Shown here one piece after another: positions 24,747-33,208 of a DNA stretch of 64,000 bases; position 1 is the stretch's first letter, and each line of letters starts with the position of its first letter. The position numbers and the translations under genes are program-made. Origin of the DNA: an uncultured Alphaproteobacteria bacterium (lineage in GTDB: Bacteria > Pseudomonadota > Alphaproteobacteria > GCA-2731375); contig CATOSZ010000005.1 of assembly GCA_951812805.1 (NCBI GenBank), positions 372,001-436,000 on the forward strand, read 5' to 3'. The notes under the pieces are model-generated. The model did not search any database and had not been told where the DNA came from. It saw only the letters and a program-made list of their open reading frames with translations.

Positions 24747-25754
24747 ATGGCGATACGCGACGGTTTCACCGACACGATCGGCAACACGCCGCTGATCCGC
24801 CTGAAAAAGGCCTCCGAGATCACCGGCTGCGAGATCCTGGGCAAGGCCGAGTTCCTCAACCCCGGCGGCTCGGTGAAGGATCGCGCCGCGCTCTTCATCA
24901 TCGAAGATGCGGAGAAGAAAGGCCTGCTGGCACCGGGCGGCCTGATCGTCGAGGGCACGGCGGGGAATACCGGGATCGGCCTGGCGCTGGTCGGCAACGC
25001 GCGCGGCTATCGCAGCGTCATCGTCATTCCCGAAACCCAAACCCAGGAGAAAAAGGACACGCTGCGGATCTGCGGCGCCGACCTGCGCGAGGTACCGGCG
25101 GCGCCCTACCGTGATCCCAACAACTACGTGAAGTATTCCGGCCGCCTCGCCGCGGAACTGGCCGAGAGCCATCCCCAGGGCGCGATCTGGGCCAACCAGT
25201 TCGACAACGTCGCCAACCGCGACGGCCACGCGCGAACCACGGGGCCGGAAATCTGGGAGCAGACCGGCGGGCGGATCGACGGTTTCGTTGCGGCAGTCGG
25301 CACCGGCGGCACGCTCGCCGGCATCTCGATGTATCTGCGCGAGAAGAACCCCGACATCAAGATCGGCCTGGCCGATCCCCATGGCGCCGCGCTCTATCAT
25401 TATTACGCCCACGGTGAACTGAAGGCCGAGGGCAGCTCCATCACCGAGGGCATCGGCCAGGGCCGGATCACCGCCAACATCGAAGACTTGCAGGTCGACT
25501 TCCCCTACCTCATCCCCGATGGCGAGGCGCTCGAGCTGCTGTTCGACCTGATCGTCGAGGAGGGGCTGGTACTCGGCACCTCGAGCGGGATCAACCTCGC
25601 GGGCGCCATCCGGCTCGCCCGCGATCTCGGCCCCGGCCATACCATCGTCACCATGCTCTGCGACGGCGCCCAGCGCTATCAGAGCAAGATGTTCAACGTG
25701 TCCTTCCTGGAAGAGAAGGGCCTGCCCTACCCGAAGTGGATGAAACCAGCATGA
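24747..25754 (+). CDS. cysK: cysteine synthase A-family (O-acetylserine sulfhydrylase)
   Basis: A 335-residue fold-type II PLP enzyme. TIGNTPLIRL opens the protein, PGGSVKDRAALFII carries the PLP lysine, EGTAGNTGIGLAL is the substrate loop (TSGNTG in CysK) and GTGGTLAGIS binds the phosphate. It would make cysteine from O-acetylserine and sulfide; the loop variation and somewhat long C-terminus leave room for a cystathionine-synthase-like role. The following AlaX gene overlaps it by 4 nt and a sulfurtransferase follows, hinting at a cysteine/sulfur operon. Confidence 0.85.
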   Translation: MAIRDGFTDTIGNTPLIRLKKASEITGCEILGKAEFLNPGGSVKDRAALFIIEDAEKKGLLAPGGLIVEGTAGNTGIGLALVGNARGYRSVIVIPETQTQEKKDTLRICGADLREVPAAPYRDPNNYVKYSGRLAAELAESHPQGAIWANQFDNVANRDGHARTTGPEIWEQTGGRIDGFVAAVGTGGTLAGISMYLREKNPDIKIGLADPHGAALYHYYAHGELKAEGSSITEGIGQGRITANIEDLQVDFPYLIPDGEALELLFDLIVEEGLVLGTSSGINLAGAIRLARDLGPGHTIVTMLCDGAQRYQSKMFNVSFLEEKGLPYPKWMKPA

Positions 25755-26467
25755 CCGAGGAGTTGTTTCGCCAGGACGCCTACCTGAAAAGCTGCGAGGC
25801 GCAGGTCCTGGCGGTGAACGAGCGGGGCGGCATCGTCCTCGACCGCACCGTGTTCTATCCGACCGGCGGCGGCCAGCCCGGTGACAGCGGCGTGCTGCGC
25901 GGCGCCGACGGCGGGGAGATCCGCATCGCCACGACGGTGAAGGGCGAGGCGCCGGGCGAGATCGTGCATGTCCCGGCCGAGGGCGAGGCGGCGCCCGACG
26001 TCGGCGCGACCCTCACGGCGGAAATCGACTGGGAGCGCCGGCACCGCTTGATGCGCATCCACACCTGCATGCATCTGCTTTCGGCCGTGCTGACCTATCC
26101 GGTGACCGGCGGACAGGTGGGCGACGGCGAGGGCCGGCTCGATTTCGACATGCCGGCGCTGGAGACGACGAAGGAAGAGATCACGGAACGTCTTCGCGAT
26201 GTCATTGCCGGCAATCACGACGTGCAACCACGCTGGATCAGCGATGCGGAACTCGCCGACAATCCGGACCTGGTGAAGACCATGTCGGTCAAGCCGCCGA
26301 GCGGCCAGGGCCAGGTCCGTCTGATCGATATCGCGGGCTGCGACCTGCAGCCCTGCGGCGGTACCCACGTCGCCAACACGGCCGAGATCGGCCTGGTCGA
26401 AGTGCGCAAGATCGAGAAGAAGGGGCGACAGAACCGACGGGTCCGCGTCGCCCTTTCCGAGGCCTGA
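25751..26467 (+). CDS. alaX: stand-alone alanyl-tRNA editing protein (AlaX)
   Basis: A 238-residue homologue of the AlaRS editing domain. VFYPTGGGQPGDSG is the N-terminal signature, and the zinc ligands are RIHTCMHLL (HxxxH, ~103-107) and LQPCGGTHVANTAEIG (CxxxH). It hydrolyses mischarged Ser- or Gly-tRNA(Ala) in trans. It overlaps cysK by 4 nt (ATGA). The linkage to cysteine synthesis is interesting because serine is both the precursor and the misacylating amino acid, but that is inference. Confidence 0.88.
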   Translation: MTEELFRQDAYLKSCEAQVLAVNERGGIVLDRTVFYPTGGGQPGDSGVLRGADGGEIRIATTVKGEAPGEIVHVPAEGEAAPDVGATLTAEIDWERRHRLMRIHTCMHLLSAVLTYPVTGGQVGDGEGRLDFDMPALETTKEEITERLRDVIAGNHDVQPRWISDAELADNPDLVKTMSVKPPSGQGQVRLIDIAGCDLQPCGGTHVANTAEIGLVEVRKIEKKGRQNRRVRVALSEA

Positions 26468-26494
26468 ACAGCGGAAACGAAGGATACGCACGCG

Positions 26495-27331
26495 ATGACC
26501 GACAGCCCCCTGGTCTCGACCGAATGGCTTGGCGACAACCTCGGCGCCGAGGGCGTCAAGGTCCTCGACGGCTCCTGGTACCTGCCGACGGAGCAGCGCG
26601 ATCCTCTGGCGGAATACGCTGACGGCCACCTGCCGGGCGCCGCCTATTTCGACATCGACGCGATCAGCGACGGCGCCAATCCGCTGCCGCACATGTTTCC
26701 CGACGCGGCCGTCTTCGCCGCGGCCGTCTCGGAACTCGGCATCGCCAACGACGATCATGTGATCTGCTACGACGGCGGCTCGATGTCGGCGGCGGGCCGC
26801 GTGTGGTGGATGTTCCGCGCCTTCGGCCACGAGCGGGTACAGGTCCTGAACGGCGGTGCCAGGAAATGGCGGGCGGAGGGCCGGCCCTGGACCGGCGATG
26901 TCGTCGCACCGGTGGCCTCGTCCTACCGCGCCACGAGCCCTGCCCGCGGCGTGCGCGACATGGGCGAAGTGCTGCGCGTACTGGAGAGCGGGGCGGAACA
27001 GATCCTGGACGCCCGCGCGGCGGCGCGCTTTGCCGGCACGGCGCCGGAGCCGCGCGCGGGCATGCGCTCCGGCCACATGCCGGGCGCCTTCAACCTGCCC
27101 TATACGGATCTGCTGGCGGACGACGGCACCCTGCTGGCGGCCGACGATCTGGCCGCCAGGTTCCAGGCGAGCGGGATCGACCTCGCGCAGCCCATCATCA
27201 CCTCCTGCGGCTCCGGCGTTTCGGCGACGGTGCTGCTGCTCGGGCTCGAGACGCTCGGCCGGGCGGGTACGCTCTATGACGGCAGCTGGTCGGAATGGGG
27301 CAGCCGGGACGACACGCCGGTGGAGGTCTGA
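26495..27331 (+). CDS. sseA: 3-mercaptopyruvate sulfurtransferase (two rhodanese domains)
   Basis: A 278-residue tandem-rhodanese protein. Domain 1 covers roughly 1-130 (EYADGHLPGAAYFDID, CYDGGSMSAAGRVWW) and domain 2 roughly 150-278. The active loop in domain 2 is CGSGVSA, matching the CGSGVTA-type loop of mercaptopyruvate sulfurtransferase rather than the CRxGxR of thiosulfate sulfurtransferase. ATG 26495 follows a purine-rich GGAAACGAAGG. The 3' end overlaps the next gene (TGATG). Confidence 0.87.
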   Translation: MTDSPLVSTEWLGDNLGAEGVKVLDGSWYLPTEQRDPLAEYADGHLPGAAYFDIDAISDGANPLPHMFPDAAVFAAAVSELGIANDDHVICYDGGSMSAAGRVWWMFRAFGHERVQVLNGGARKWRAEGRPWTGDVVAPVASSYRATSPARGVRDMGEVLRVLESGAEQILDARAAARFAGTAPEPRAGMRSGHMPGAFNLPYTDLLADDGTLLAADDLAARFQASGIDLAQPIITSCGSGVSATVLLLGLETLGRAGTLYDGSWSEWGSRDDTPVEV

Positions 27332-27966
27332 TGCGCCGCTTCGCCCTGACCGTCCTTCTTCCCGCCCTGCTGCTGGCCGGGCCGGTTGCGGCGAACCAGA
27401 CCGATCAGCAGATCGCCGACTATTGCCGCAACATCCACAGTGACGACCTCGGCGCGCGCCGGGCCTGCCTCGACGAACAGCGCCTCGCCGCCCGCGCGGT
27501 CCTGGCCTGGGCGGCCGAGACGCGCGACAACCAGGATGCCCGCCTGCTGCACGGCGCCTGCTCGCGGGCGACGCAGCTGAACAACGGGGGCTATCACTGG
27601 CCTGACCAGCACGCCTGCATCGACGCGGAGGTCAGAGCGCTCGCCAAACTGGACGAGGAGCGGGGACGGGCCAAAACCGACGCCTTCACCGCGAAGATCA
27701 TCCAGCTCTGCGGCTCGCGCATGGATACCCGGGCGACCAACGCCTACCGCCTGCTGGCGCAATGTCTGCTGCTGCAACGCAAGGCCGGTGAAAAGGTCTC
27801 GGAGATGTATCAGTTCTTCCAGCCGCAAAGCCCCGAGCGCGACATCATCAACAGCTGTGCCCAGAAGCTGCAGGGCGCGGACGGTACCTACGACTGGCCC
27901 AAGGTGAAAGCCTGCGCGGATTCCGAACTCTCGGCCTCCGCCGTGTTGCAACGGAAGAAGAAGTAG
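27331..27966 (+). CDS. secreted cysteine-containing hypothetical protein
   Basis: A 211-residue protein of no recognised family. A clear signal peptide (FALTVLLPALLLAGPVAA, ~4-21) is followed by an alpha-helical domain with three similar units, each with a spaced Cys pair (YCRNIHSDDLGARRAC; ACSRATQ...HAC; SCAQKL...ACADSE). YHWPDQHACIDAE and YDWPKVKACADSE are near-repeats, so the protein probably arose by internal duplication with disulfides in each unit. It overlaps sseA by one base and sits 4 nt before the GNAT gene. Location: periplasm. Confidence 0.75.
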   Translation: MRRFALTVLLPALLLAGPVAANQTDQQIADYCRNIHSDDLGARRACLDEQRLAARAVLAWAAETRDNQDARLLHGACSRATQLNNGGYHWPDQHACIDAEVRALAKLDEERGRAKTDAFTAKIIQLCGSRMDTRATNAYRLLAQCLLLQRKAGEKVSEMYQFFQPQSPERDIINSCAQKLQGADGTYDWPKVKACADSELSASAVLQRKKK

Positions 27967-27970
27967 CGTC

Positions 27971-28954
27971 ATGCCGGTGGAACTTCGGGATTACCGGCCG
28001 GCCGATCAAAGCGGGCTGATCGCGCTCTGGCGCGCGGCGGACCTGCTGGTCAACCCGTTGAACGATCCGGAGACCGACATCCGCTTTTGCCTGGAAAGCG
28101 GTCACGGCCAGATCATCGTCGGCGAGGAGGACGGCCGCATCGTCGCCAGCGCCATGCTGGGACACGACGGCCATCGCGGCTGGATCTATTATGTCGCCAC
28201 CGACCCGGAACGACGCATCGCCGGCCTCGGCCGACGGATCATGAACGCGGCCGAGGATCGCCTGAAAGCGCAAGGGGTACCGAAGGTCGAGCTGCTGGTC
28301 CGCGATTCCAATTACCAGGCAATCGGCTTCTACCAGCGCATCGGCTATGTGGTCGAGCCACGGGCCCTGCTCTCGAAGCGCCTGGACGATATCGCGGTGC
28401 CGATGGGCGGGGCGACGACGGACGACGACGTCGTCATCACCTTCCTCGAGATGTCGGAACGGCCGAGCGTTCCCAGGGTCGAGCCGAAGATCCCCATCGC
28501 CCTGCTGCGGGCCAAGGCGCCGACGACGGCCTTCTACCACTATCTCTACGACGCGGTGGGCCGGCCCTGGTACTGGACCGACCGCAAGGCCTATAGCGAC
28601 GAACAGCTGGCCGCGGTGATCCAGGACGAGCGGGTGGAGATCTACGTGCTGCACGCCGATGGCGTGCCGGCCGGCTTCTTCGAGCTGGACCGGCGACAGG
28701 CGCCGACCGTCGACCTCGCCTATTTCGGCATCATGCCGGATTTCATCGGCAAGCGGCTCGGCCCCTACCTGCTCGGCACGGCGATCGAAATGGCCTGGGA
28801 GGGCGGGACGGCCCGCTTTACGGTGAACACCTGCACCCTCGACCATCCCGCCGCCCTGCCGATGTACCAGCGCTACGGCTTCAAGCCCTATGACCGCCGC
28901 CGCGTGCCACCACCCTGGCGGCGCGGCGATACATCCACCTACGAGAACGGCTGA
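27971..28954 (+). CDS. tandem-domain GNAT N-acetyltransferase
   Basis: A 327-residue protein with two GNAT domains. The first (~1-150) has YYVATDPERRIAGLGRRIM as motif A and NYQAIGFYQRIGY as the C-terminal signature. The second (~165-327) ends with NTCTLDHPAALPMYQRYGFKPYDRRR. The first half resembles YpeA-like acetyltransferases. The acceptor amine is unknown. There is no signal peptide, so it acts in the cytosol. Confidence 0.82.
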   Translation: MPVELRDYRPADQSGLIALWRAADLLVNPLNDPETDIRFCLESGHGQIIVGEEDGRIVASAMLGHDGHRGWIYYVATDPERRIAGLGRRIMNAAEDRLKAQGVPKVELLVRDSNYQAIGFYQRIGYVVEPRALLSKRLDDIAVPMGGATTDDDVVITFLEMSERPSVPRVEPKIPIALLRAKAPTTAFYHYLYDAVGRPWYWTDRKAYSDEQLAAVIQDERVEIYVLHADGVPAGFFELDRRQAPTVDLAYFGIMPDFIGKRLGPYLLGTAIEMAWEGGTARFTVNTCTLDHPAALPMYQRYGFKPYDRRRVPPPWRRGDTSTYENG

Positions 28955-28975
28955 ATTGCCGGGAGGAGTGCGCCC

Positions 28976-29353
28976 ATGACCCCCAGCGCCGAGGAACGCG
29001 ACGCCATCTTCAAGGCCTTCGGCCGGGCCTATTTCAAGCAGGATCTCGACCTGATGTACGACGTCGTGACGCCCGGCTTCACCTGGACGATCGCCGAGGA
29101 GGACGAGGTCCGAAGCATGGCGAGCCGCGAGGCCATCGCCGCGTTCTTCGAGGCACGGCGCGGGCGCTACACCGACGTCCGCTTCGAGGACGTGGTCTAC
29201 CACCATGCGCCCGAAGCGACATTCATGACCTACCGCATGACCGGCACCGTCGCCGCCACGGGCGAAACCTTCGACCGGGCCGGGGTCGAGCGCTACACCT
29301 TCGAGGGCGACCGCCTGGCGGTGAAGGACGTCTACAGCCGGCCTGCCTCGTGA
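28976..29353 (+). CDS. SnoaL/NTF2-like protein
   Basis: A 125-residue alpha+beta-barrel protein. The pattern AFGRAYFKQDLDLMYDVVTPGFTWTIAEED and AIAAFFEARRGRYTDVRFEDVVY fits the SnoaL-like polyketide-cyclase or limonene-epoxide-hydrolase fold, which holds small hydrophobic ligands. No catalytic diad can be assigned with confidence. ATG 28976 follows GGGAGGAGTG. Its end overlaps the next acyl-CoA dehydrogenase (GTGA), implying a shared pathway. Confidence 0.75.
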   Translation: MTPSAEERDAIFKAFGRAYFKQDLDLMYDVVTPGFTWTIAEEDEVRSMASREAIAAFFEARRGRYTDVRFEDVVYHHAPEATFMTYRMTGTVAATGETFDRAGVERYTFEGDRLAVKDVYSRPAS

Positions 29354-30498
29354 TCCGCGACCAGGCCCGGCTCGACGCCCTGCTGGCCGAGGTTCGCGCC
29401 TGGGTCCGCGAGGTCGCGATCCCCGCCGAGGAGCGGGTCGAGGCGGAGGACGCGATTCCCCCCGAAATCGTCGCCGACATGGCCGCGCGCGGCTTCTTCG
29501 GCTGGAGCATTCCCGAAGCCTACGGTGGCGCCGGCCTCACGATGGAGGAGCTGGCGCGCGGCGCGATGGAGCTGTCCCAGGCGGCGACGGCATTCCGGGC
29601 CCGGGTCGGGACCAACACCGGCATCGGCTCCGAAGCCCTGGTCGCCGACGGCACCGAGGAACAGAAGTCCCGCTTCCTGCCGCGCCTGGCGAGCGGTGCG
29701 GCGACCGGCTGCCTGGCGTTGAGCGAGGAAGCCGCCGGCTCGGAGGCGACGGCGCTGCAGACCACCGCGCGCCGCGAGGGCGACGTCTACGTCCTCGACG
29801 GCGAGAAGCGCTTCATCACCAACGCACCGATCGCCGACCTGTTCACCGTGCTCGCCCGCACCGATCCCGAGACGCCCGGCGCGCGCGGCATCAGCGCCTT
29901 CATCGTCGAGCGCGAAACGCCCGGCCTTTCCGTCGGGCCGGCCTACAAGAAGATGGGCCAGGCCGGCTCCCCCGTCTCCGAGATCACGTTCGAGAACTGC
30001 CCGGTCCCGGCCGCCAACCTGATCGGCAACACCGAGGGCGTCGGCTTCCGCACCACGATGAAGGTGCTGAACAAGCAGCGCATCCACCTGGCGGCGCTTT
30101 GCGTCGGCCCGGCGATCCGCATGCTGGACGAGGCCGTCGCCCACGCCCGCCGGCGGAAACAGTTCGCCAAGCCGATCGCGGAATTCCAGCTGGTCCAGGC
30201 CCTCATCGCCGACTGCCAGGCGGAAATCCACGCCGCCCGCGCCCTGGTGCTGGAAACGGCACGCAAGCGCGACGCCGGCGAGGACGTCGCGCTCGAGGCC
30301 TCCATCTGCAAGTACTTCTGCTCGGAGATGTGCGGCCGGGTGGCGGACCGGGCGGTGCAGGTCTTCGGCGGTGCCGGATACGTCGCCGACTACGCGCCGA
30401 TCGAGCGGCTCTATCGCGACGCCCGCCTGTTCCGCCTCTACGAGGGCACCAGCCAGATCCACCAGCTCAACATCGCCCGCCTGACTCTGAAAACGTAA
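29350..30498 (+). CDS. acyl-CoA dehydrogenase
   Basis: A 382-residue flavoenzyme. LALSEEAAGSEATALQTTA and DGEKRFITNAP are the FAD/substrate-binding middle domain, QVFGGAGYVADYAPIERLYRD the C-terminal domain and LYEGTSQIHQLNIARL the family tail. The catalytic Glu position (EGTS or an earlier Glu) cannot be fixed without alignment. GTG 29350 overlaps the previous TGA. It converges on a small minus-strand gene 10 bp away. Its role is FAD-dependent alpha,beta-dehydrogenation of an acyl-CoA. Confidence 0.88.
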   Translation: MIRDQARLDALLAEVRAWVREVAIPAEERVEAEDAIPPEIVADMAARGFFGWSIPEAYGGAGLTMEELARGAMELSQAATAFRARVGTNTGIGSEALVADGTEEQKSRFLPRLASGAATGCLALSEEAAGSEATALQTTARREGDVYVLDGEKRFITNAPIADLFTVLARTDPETPGARGISAFIVERETPGLSVGPAYKKMGQAGSPVSEITFENCPVPAANLIGNTEGVGFRTTMKVLNKQRIHLAALCVGPAIRMLDEAVAHARRRKQFAKPIAEFQLVQALIADCQAEIHAARALVLETARKRDAGEDVALEASICKYFCSEMCGRVADRAVQVFGGAGYVADYAPIERLYRDARLFRLYEGTSQIHQLNIARLTLKT

Positions 30499-30507
30499 GG
30501 CCGGCTA

Positions 30508-30777
30508 TCACTTCTCGATCGGTTTGGTGCCGATGTAGAGGATGTTTTTGATCGGATACCAGATGTGATTTCCGTTGGTGCGGAAGGTCTGTACCCAACA
30601 GTTCTCCACGTCGAGGATCTTGGAGCGCCGCTCCTTGCTGTCGCCGACGAAGCGGACGGTATAGCGCTTGCCCTCCTCGATGTCGGGCGGCAACTCGCAC
30701 AACGGTTCGGCGAGCGCCGACGTCGCGAACGCGCCCGCGAGACACAAGCTTCCGGCCAGCATGGCGAATGACTTCAT
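30508..30777 (-). CDS. small secreted protein of unknown function
   Basis: An 89-residue protein with a signal peptide (MKSFAMLAGSLCLAGAFATSALA, cleavage near residue 23) and a ~65-residue mature domain rich in beta strands (YTVRFVGDS, ILDVENCWVQTF, HIWYPIKNILYIG). Two Cys remain in the mature part and could pair. No family is recognised. It is the last native-looking gene before the lower-GC island starting near 30880. Confidence 0.72.
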   Translation of the reverse strand: MKSFAMLAGSLCLAGAFATSALAEPLCELPPDIEEGKRYTVRFVGDSKERRSKILDVENCWVQTFRTNGNHIWYPIKNILYIGTKPIEK

Positions 30778-30973
30778 TACAGGGTCCTCCTATCACTACG
30801 TCGCCGGCCGGACGCCCTCGCGGCCCCCACCGGTGAACACCCTCAGGCTAGGTGACGGCGGGGAAGCGGGCAATCGGTAGTGTCTCAGTCTGAAAATCGA
30901 CGCCCTTGAGATTCCCTCGCGCCGACACCCTATCCCCATGTATGCTTAGCGGGAAGCATCCAGGGTGTGGACC

Positions 30974-31198
30974 ATGACCGTTCTCGAAGATGTCAGTGAT
31001 CTTGTTATCAGGCTCGCCCCTGACGCCATATGTGACGACTGCATTGCGGTCAAGCTGGACCTATGTGAAGGACGGGACAGCGGAAGGCAGCATGCTAACC
31101 ACAAGACGCGCGAGTTGGCGCCGAAGCCCGGCTTCGTTCGACGAAAGGATGCGTGTAGCGTTTGTGGCAAGGACAAGAAGGTGATCCGCTGTGCCTAA
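30974..31198 (+). CDS. small zinc-ribbon-like protein in low-GC island
   Basis: A 74-residue protein with CDDC near residue 20 and CSVCGKDKKVIRC near the C-terminus, i.e. two CxxC pairs expected to coordinate one zinc. ATG 30974 is used rather than GTG 30965. A 6-bp inverted repeat (ATGCTT/AAGCAT) lies just upstream around 30941-30958 and could be regulatory. Codon use is AT-richer than the flanking operons. The next small gene starts inside its 3' end (8-nt overlap). The function is unknown; DNA or RNA binding is a guess. Confidence 0.55.
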   Translation: MTVLEDVSDLVIRLAPDAICDDCIAVKLDLCEGRDSGRQHANHKTRELAPKPGFVRRKDACSVCGKDKKVIRCA

Positions 31199-31406
31199 GG
31201 GCCCGAAGGGCGACAAGCGCCCCGCCGATGTCGTCGGCGCCGCCGTCATTGTCGCCAAAATCGCCGCCGGCGAGATCCAGGACGAGGTCGACGACGACGG
31301 CAAGGAAATGGCCGCCCTCTGGCGGTAGGGCGGCAAGGCCCGGGCCGCGAAGCTGACGGCCGAGCAGCGGTCGGAGATCGCCTGGAAGGCGGCGGCGAAG
31401 CGGTAG
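31191..31406 (+). pseudogene. small basic 'MPKGPKG'-type alphaproteobacterial protein, interrupted by an in-frame TAG
   Basis: GTG at 31191 opens a frame reading MPKGPKGDKRPADVVGAAVI and runs to TAG at 31404. An internal TAG at 31326 falls exactly before GGKARAAKLTAEQRSEIAWK. Intact relatives from alphaproteobacteria, as recalled, have N-terminal MPKGP(K/Q)G-KRPADVIG and a C-terminal GGKARA-(K/S)LTPEQR-EIA-KAA with an Arg or Lys codon where this TAG stands. Both halves match, so this is a 71-codon gene killed by one nonsense codon, too short for the ORF track. Readthrough is possible but unsupported. Confidence 0.7.
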
Positions 31407-31426
31407 CAACGCGGAGGTTGACGATA

Positions 31427-31464
31427 TTCATTTTTTCTGGCACAAATGAGGAAGAAAAAATGAA
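31427..31464. promoter_or_regulatory. perfect 12-bp inverted repeat, candidate operator
   Basis: TTCATTTTTTCT (31427-31438) and AGAAAAAATGAA (31453-31464) are exact inverse complements separated by 14 nt. The element lies 23 bp before the ATG at 31488, in the only AT-rich stretch ahead of the XRE-ImmA/IrrE gene pair, so it may be the binding site of that XRE domain. It could also form a hairpin in the leader. Confidence 0.55.
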
Positions 31465-31487
31465 CATGGAACGAACAGGTGCCCGCG

Positions 31488-32036
31488 ATGTTTCGAGACA
31501 ACACAATTGACGTGAACAACCGCTTAGCTGAACTCGGTTGGACGCTAGAGGAGTGGCTGGAAGTCATCGATGCGATGGTGGCGGCGCGAAACGGCTGCAC
31601 CGAGAATGATCCTGCCGGCGCCCCTGGCTGGATGTCTTGGAAGGACGGTAGTCGCCGCCTCAGGGAAATGGGCCGGCCAAAAGGGCTTGAAAAGAGCGAC
31701 CAGGATCAAATCCCTTGGGTGTTTGACAAAGAGCGCGGGCTTCGCTTTGCGGTTAGTAACACCGATGATGGCACAGCGCTGCCGAATCGTATTCCGCAGA
31801 ACAGAAGCAAGAAGGGGCCGGCAACAGAAAGAGTTGTAGATTACAATCAGGGTTCCCTGTTTTCTGACGAAGATTTGGCTCAAAAAGTAGTTCCGTTGTC
31901 TATGGTCCGGCAGCATCCGGGTATTGTTGTCTCATGGTATCTCTGTGTTTTTTGCGAAGGCGATTTGTATCGTGCTGAGTTGTCATGCCCTGTGGCGACC
32001 GAGAACGGGTACTTCACGGACTTTTCGAAAGACTAG
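31488..32036 (+). pseudogene. partner protein of the ImmA/IrrE gene, 3' end probably frameshifted
   Basis: The open frame encodes 182 residues (MFRDNTIDVNNRLAELGWTL...) and stops at TAG 32034. Reading instead in the +2 frame from about 32017 gives GLFERLVLVGPDDDD..., then an acidic tail ending SDFDIPVRRK at TAG 32129, six nt before the next ATG. One lost base near TTCACGGAC would convert the second protein into the first. This strongly suggests a natural ~214-residue protein truncated by a deletion or a sequencing error. The family is not recognised; lower GC and coupling to an XRE-protease suggest a mobile regulatory or defence pair. GTG 31479 is an alternative start. Confidence 0.6.
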
Positions 32037-32137
32037 TATTGGTTGGGCCAGATGATGACGATCGGGCGAAGGTTCGTCGCGATAACCCCGATGAAGACTC
32101 CGACTTCGATATCCCTGTTAGGCGTAAGTAGTGTCCC

Positions 32138-33208
32138 ATGCCGTTCAATCCGACCCGGCTCGGGGTCGCCAGGAAAAGGCGACTACTGAATAAGAAGAGA
32201 TTCGCTGAACTACTCGATGTGGCCCAACATACCGTTGTCCGATGGGAAAAGGGGACGACGGAACCGACAGCCGAAAACCTGGATGCGTTCGCAAAGGCGT
32301 TACGCTTCCCTGTAGAGTTCTTTTCTGGACCGGACCTAGACGAGCCCATCACGGCTAGTTTTAGGAGCCACACGAGCATGTCGGCAGCCATCCGTGATGC
32401 GTCATTGGCGGCCGGCGCCATCGGCTTCCTGCTGTCAGATTGGATTGAGGATCGATTTGAACTTCCGCCGATCCATGTGCCGGACTTGCACCTTTATGAG
32501 CCGCAAGCGGCGGCGCGAGCGCTTCGAGAAGAATGGGGGCTAGGGGAAAAGCCGATCTCGAACATGACGCATTTGTTGGAGTCCAAAGGCGTTCGCGTTT
32601 TCTCTCTTGCCGAAAACACCGTCAGGGTGAACGCATACTCTTTGTGGAGGTGCGGAAAGCCGTATGTTTTTCTTAATACCTTTAAAAGTGCTGAGAGCAG
32701 CAGATTCGATGGATCTCACGAGTTAGCTCATTTGGTTCTTCACCAAGATGGTGGCAACACCGGCCGCAAGGCAGAAGAGGAAGCAAACCAGTTTGCATCG
32801 GCATTCCTCATGCCATCAGCAGATGTGAAGGCAATCCTGCCTCGGCCAAATTACCTTGCTCAGCTCGTGAAGGCGAAAGTTCGTTGGCGTGTTTCAGTAG
32901 CTGCACTGAACTACCGCTTACATAAGCTCAGCCTCACTTCCGAATGGCGATATCGAGACTTTTGCATTGAGCTTGCCAAGCGTGGCTACAACCGCGATGA
33001 GCCTGAGCCGATTGAGCGCGAGAAGTCGATTGTATGGCAAAAGGTTCTAACTGCTCTATGGACAGAACGGATGACGCAGGACCACATCGCGCGCGAGCTT
33101 TGCATCCCGAGCACCGAAGTCAATGGTCTCATTTTCGGAATGATCGTAGGTGCCGAAGATCGGCCGGCCAGCGGACACGAACTTTCTGTCGTCAAAAATA
33201 GCAATTAA
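32138..33208 (+). CDS. XRE-family HTH protein fused to an ImmA/IrrE metallo-endopeptidase
   Basis: A 356-residue protein. Residues ~8-65 form an XRE helix-turn-helix (KRFAELLDVAQHTVVRWEKGTTEPTAENL, read in parts). After a linker, the ImmA/IrrE peptidase domain carries DGSHELAHLVLH (HExxH, ~195) with a downstream EEANQFASAFLMP segment that supplies the third ligand. Such proteins cleave repressors to switch on mobile elements or stress responses. AT-rich codon use differs from flanking genes. The upstream gene ends close by (frameshifted) and the palindrome at 31427 may be its operator. A 28-bp-arm palindrome follows the stop. Confidence 0.87.
   Translation: MPFNPTRLGVARKRRLLNKKRFAELLDVAQHTVVRWEKGTTEPTAENLDAFAKALRFPVEFFSGPDLDEPITASFRSHTSMSAAIRDASLAAGAIGFLLSDWIEDRFELPPIHVPDLHLYEPQAAARALREEWGLGEKPISNMTHLLESKGVRVFSLAENTVRVNAYSLWRCGKPYVFLNTFKSAESSRFDGSHELAHLVLHQDGGNTGRKAEEEANQFASAFLMPSADVKAILPRPNYLAQLVKAKVRWRVSVAALNYRLHKLSLTSEWRYRDFCIELAKRGYNRDEPEPIEREKSIVWQKVLTALWTERMTQDHIARELCIPSTEVNGLIFGMIVGAEDRPASGHELSVVKNSN

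Noticed and set aside
31326-31328. Pyrrolysine or other recoding of the TAG in the small MPKGPKG gene
   Set aside because: Nothing in the window suggests amber recoding, and the family has an ordinary Arg/Lys there.
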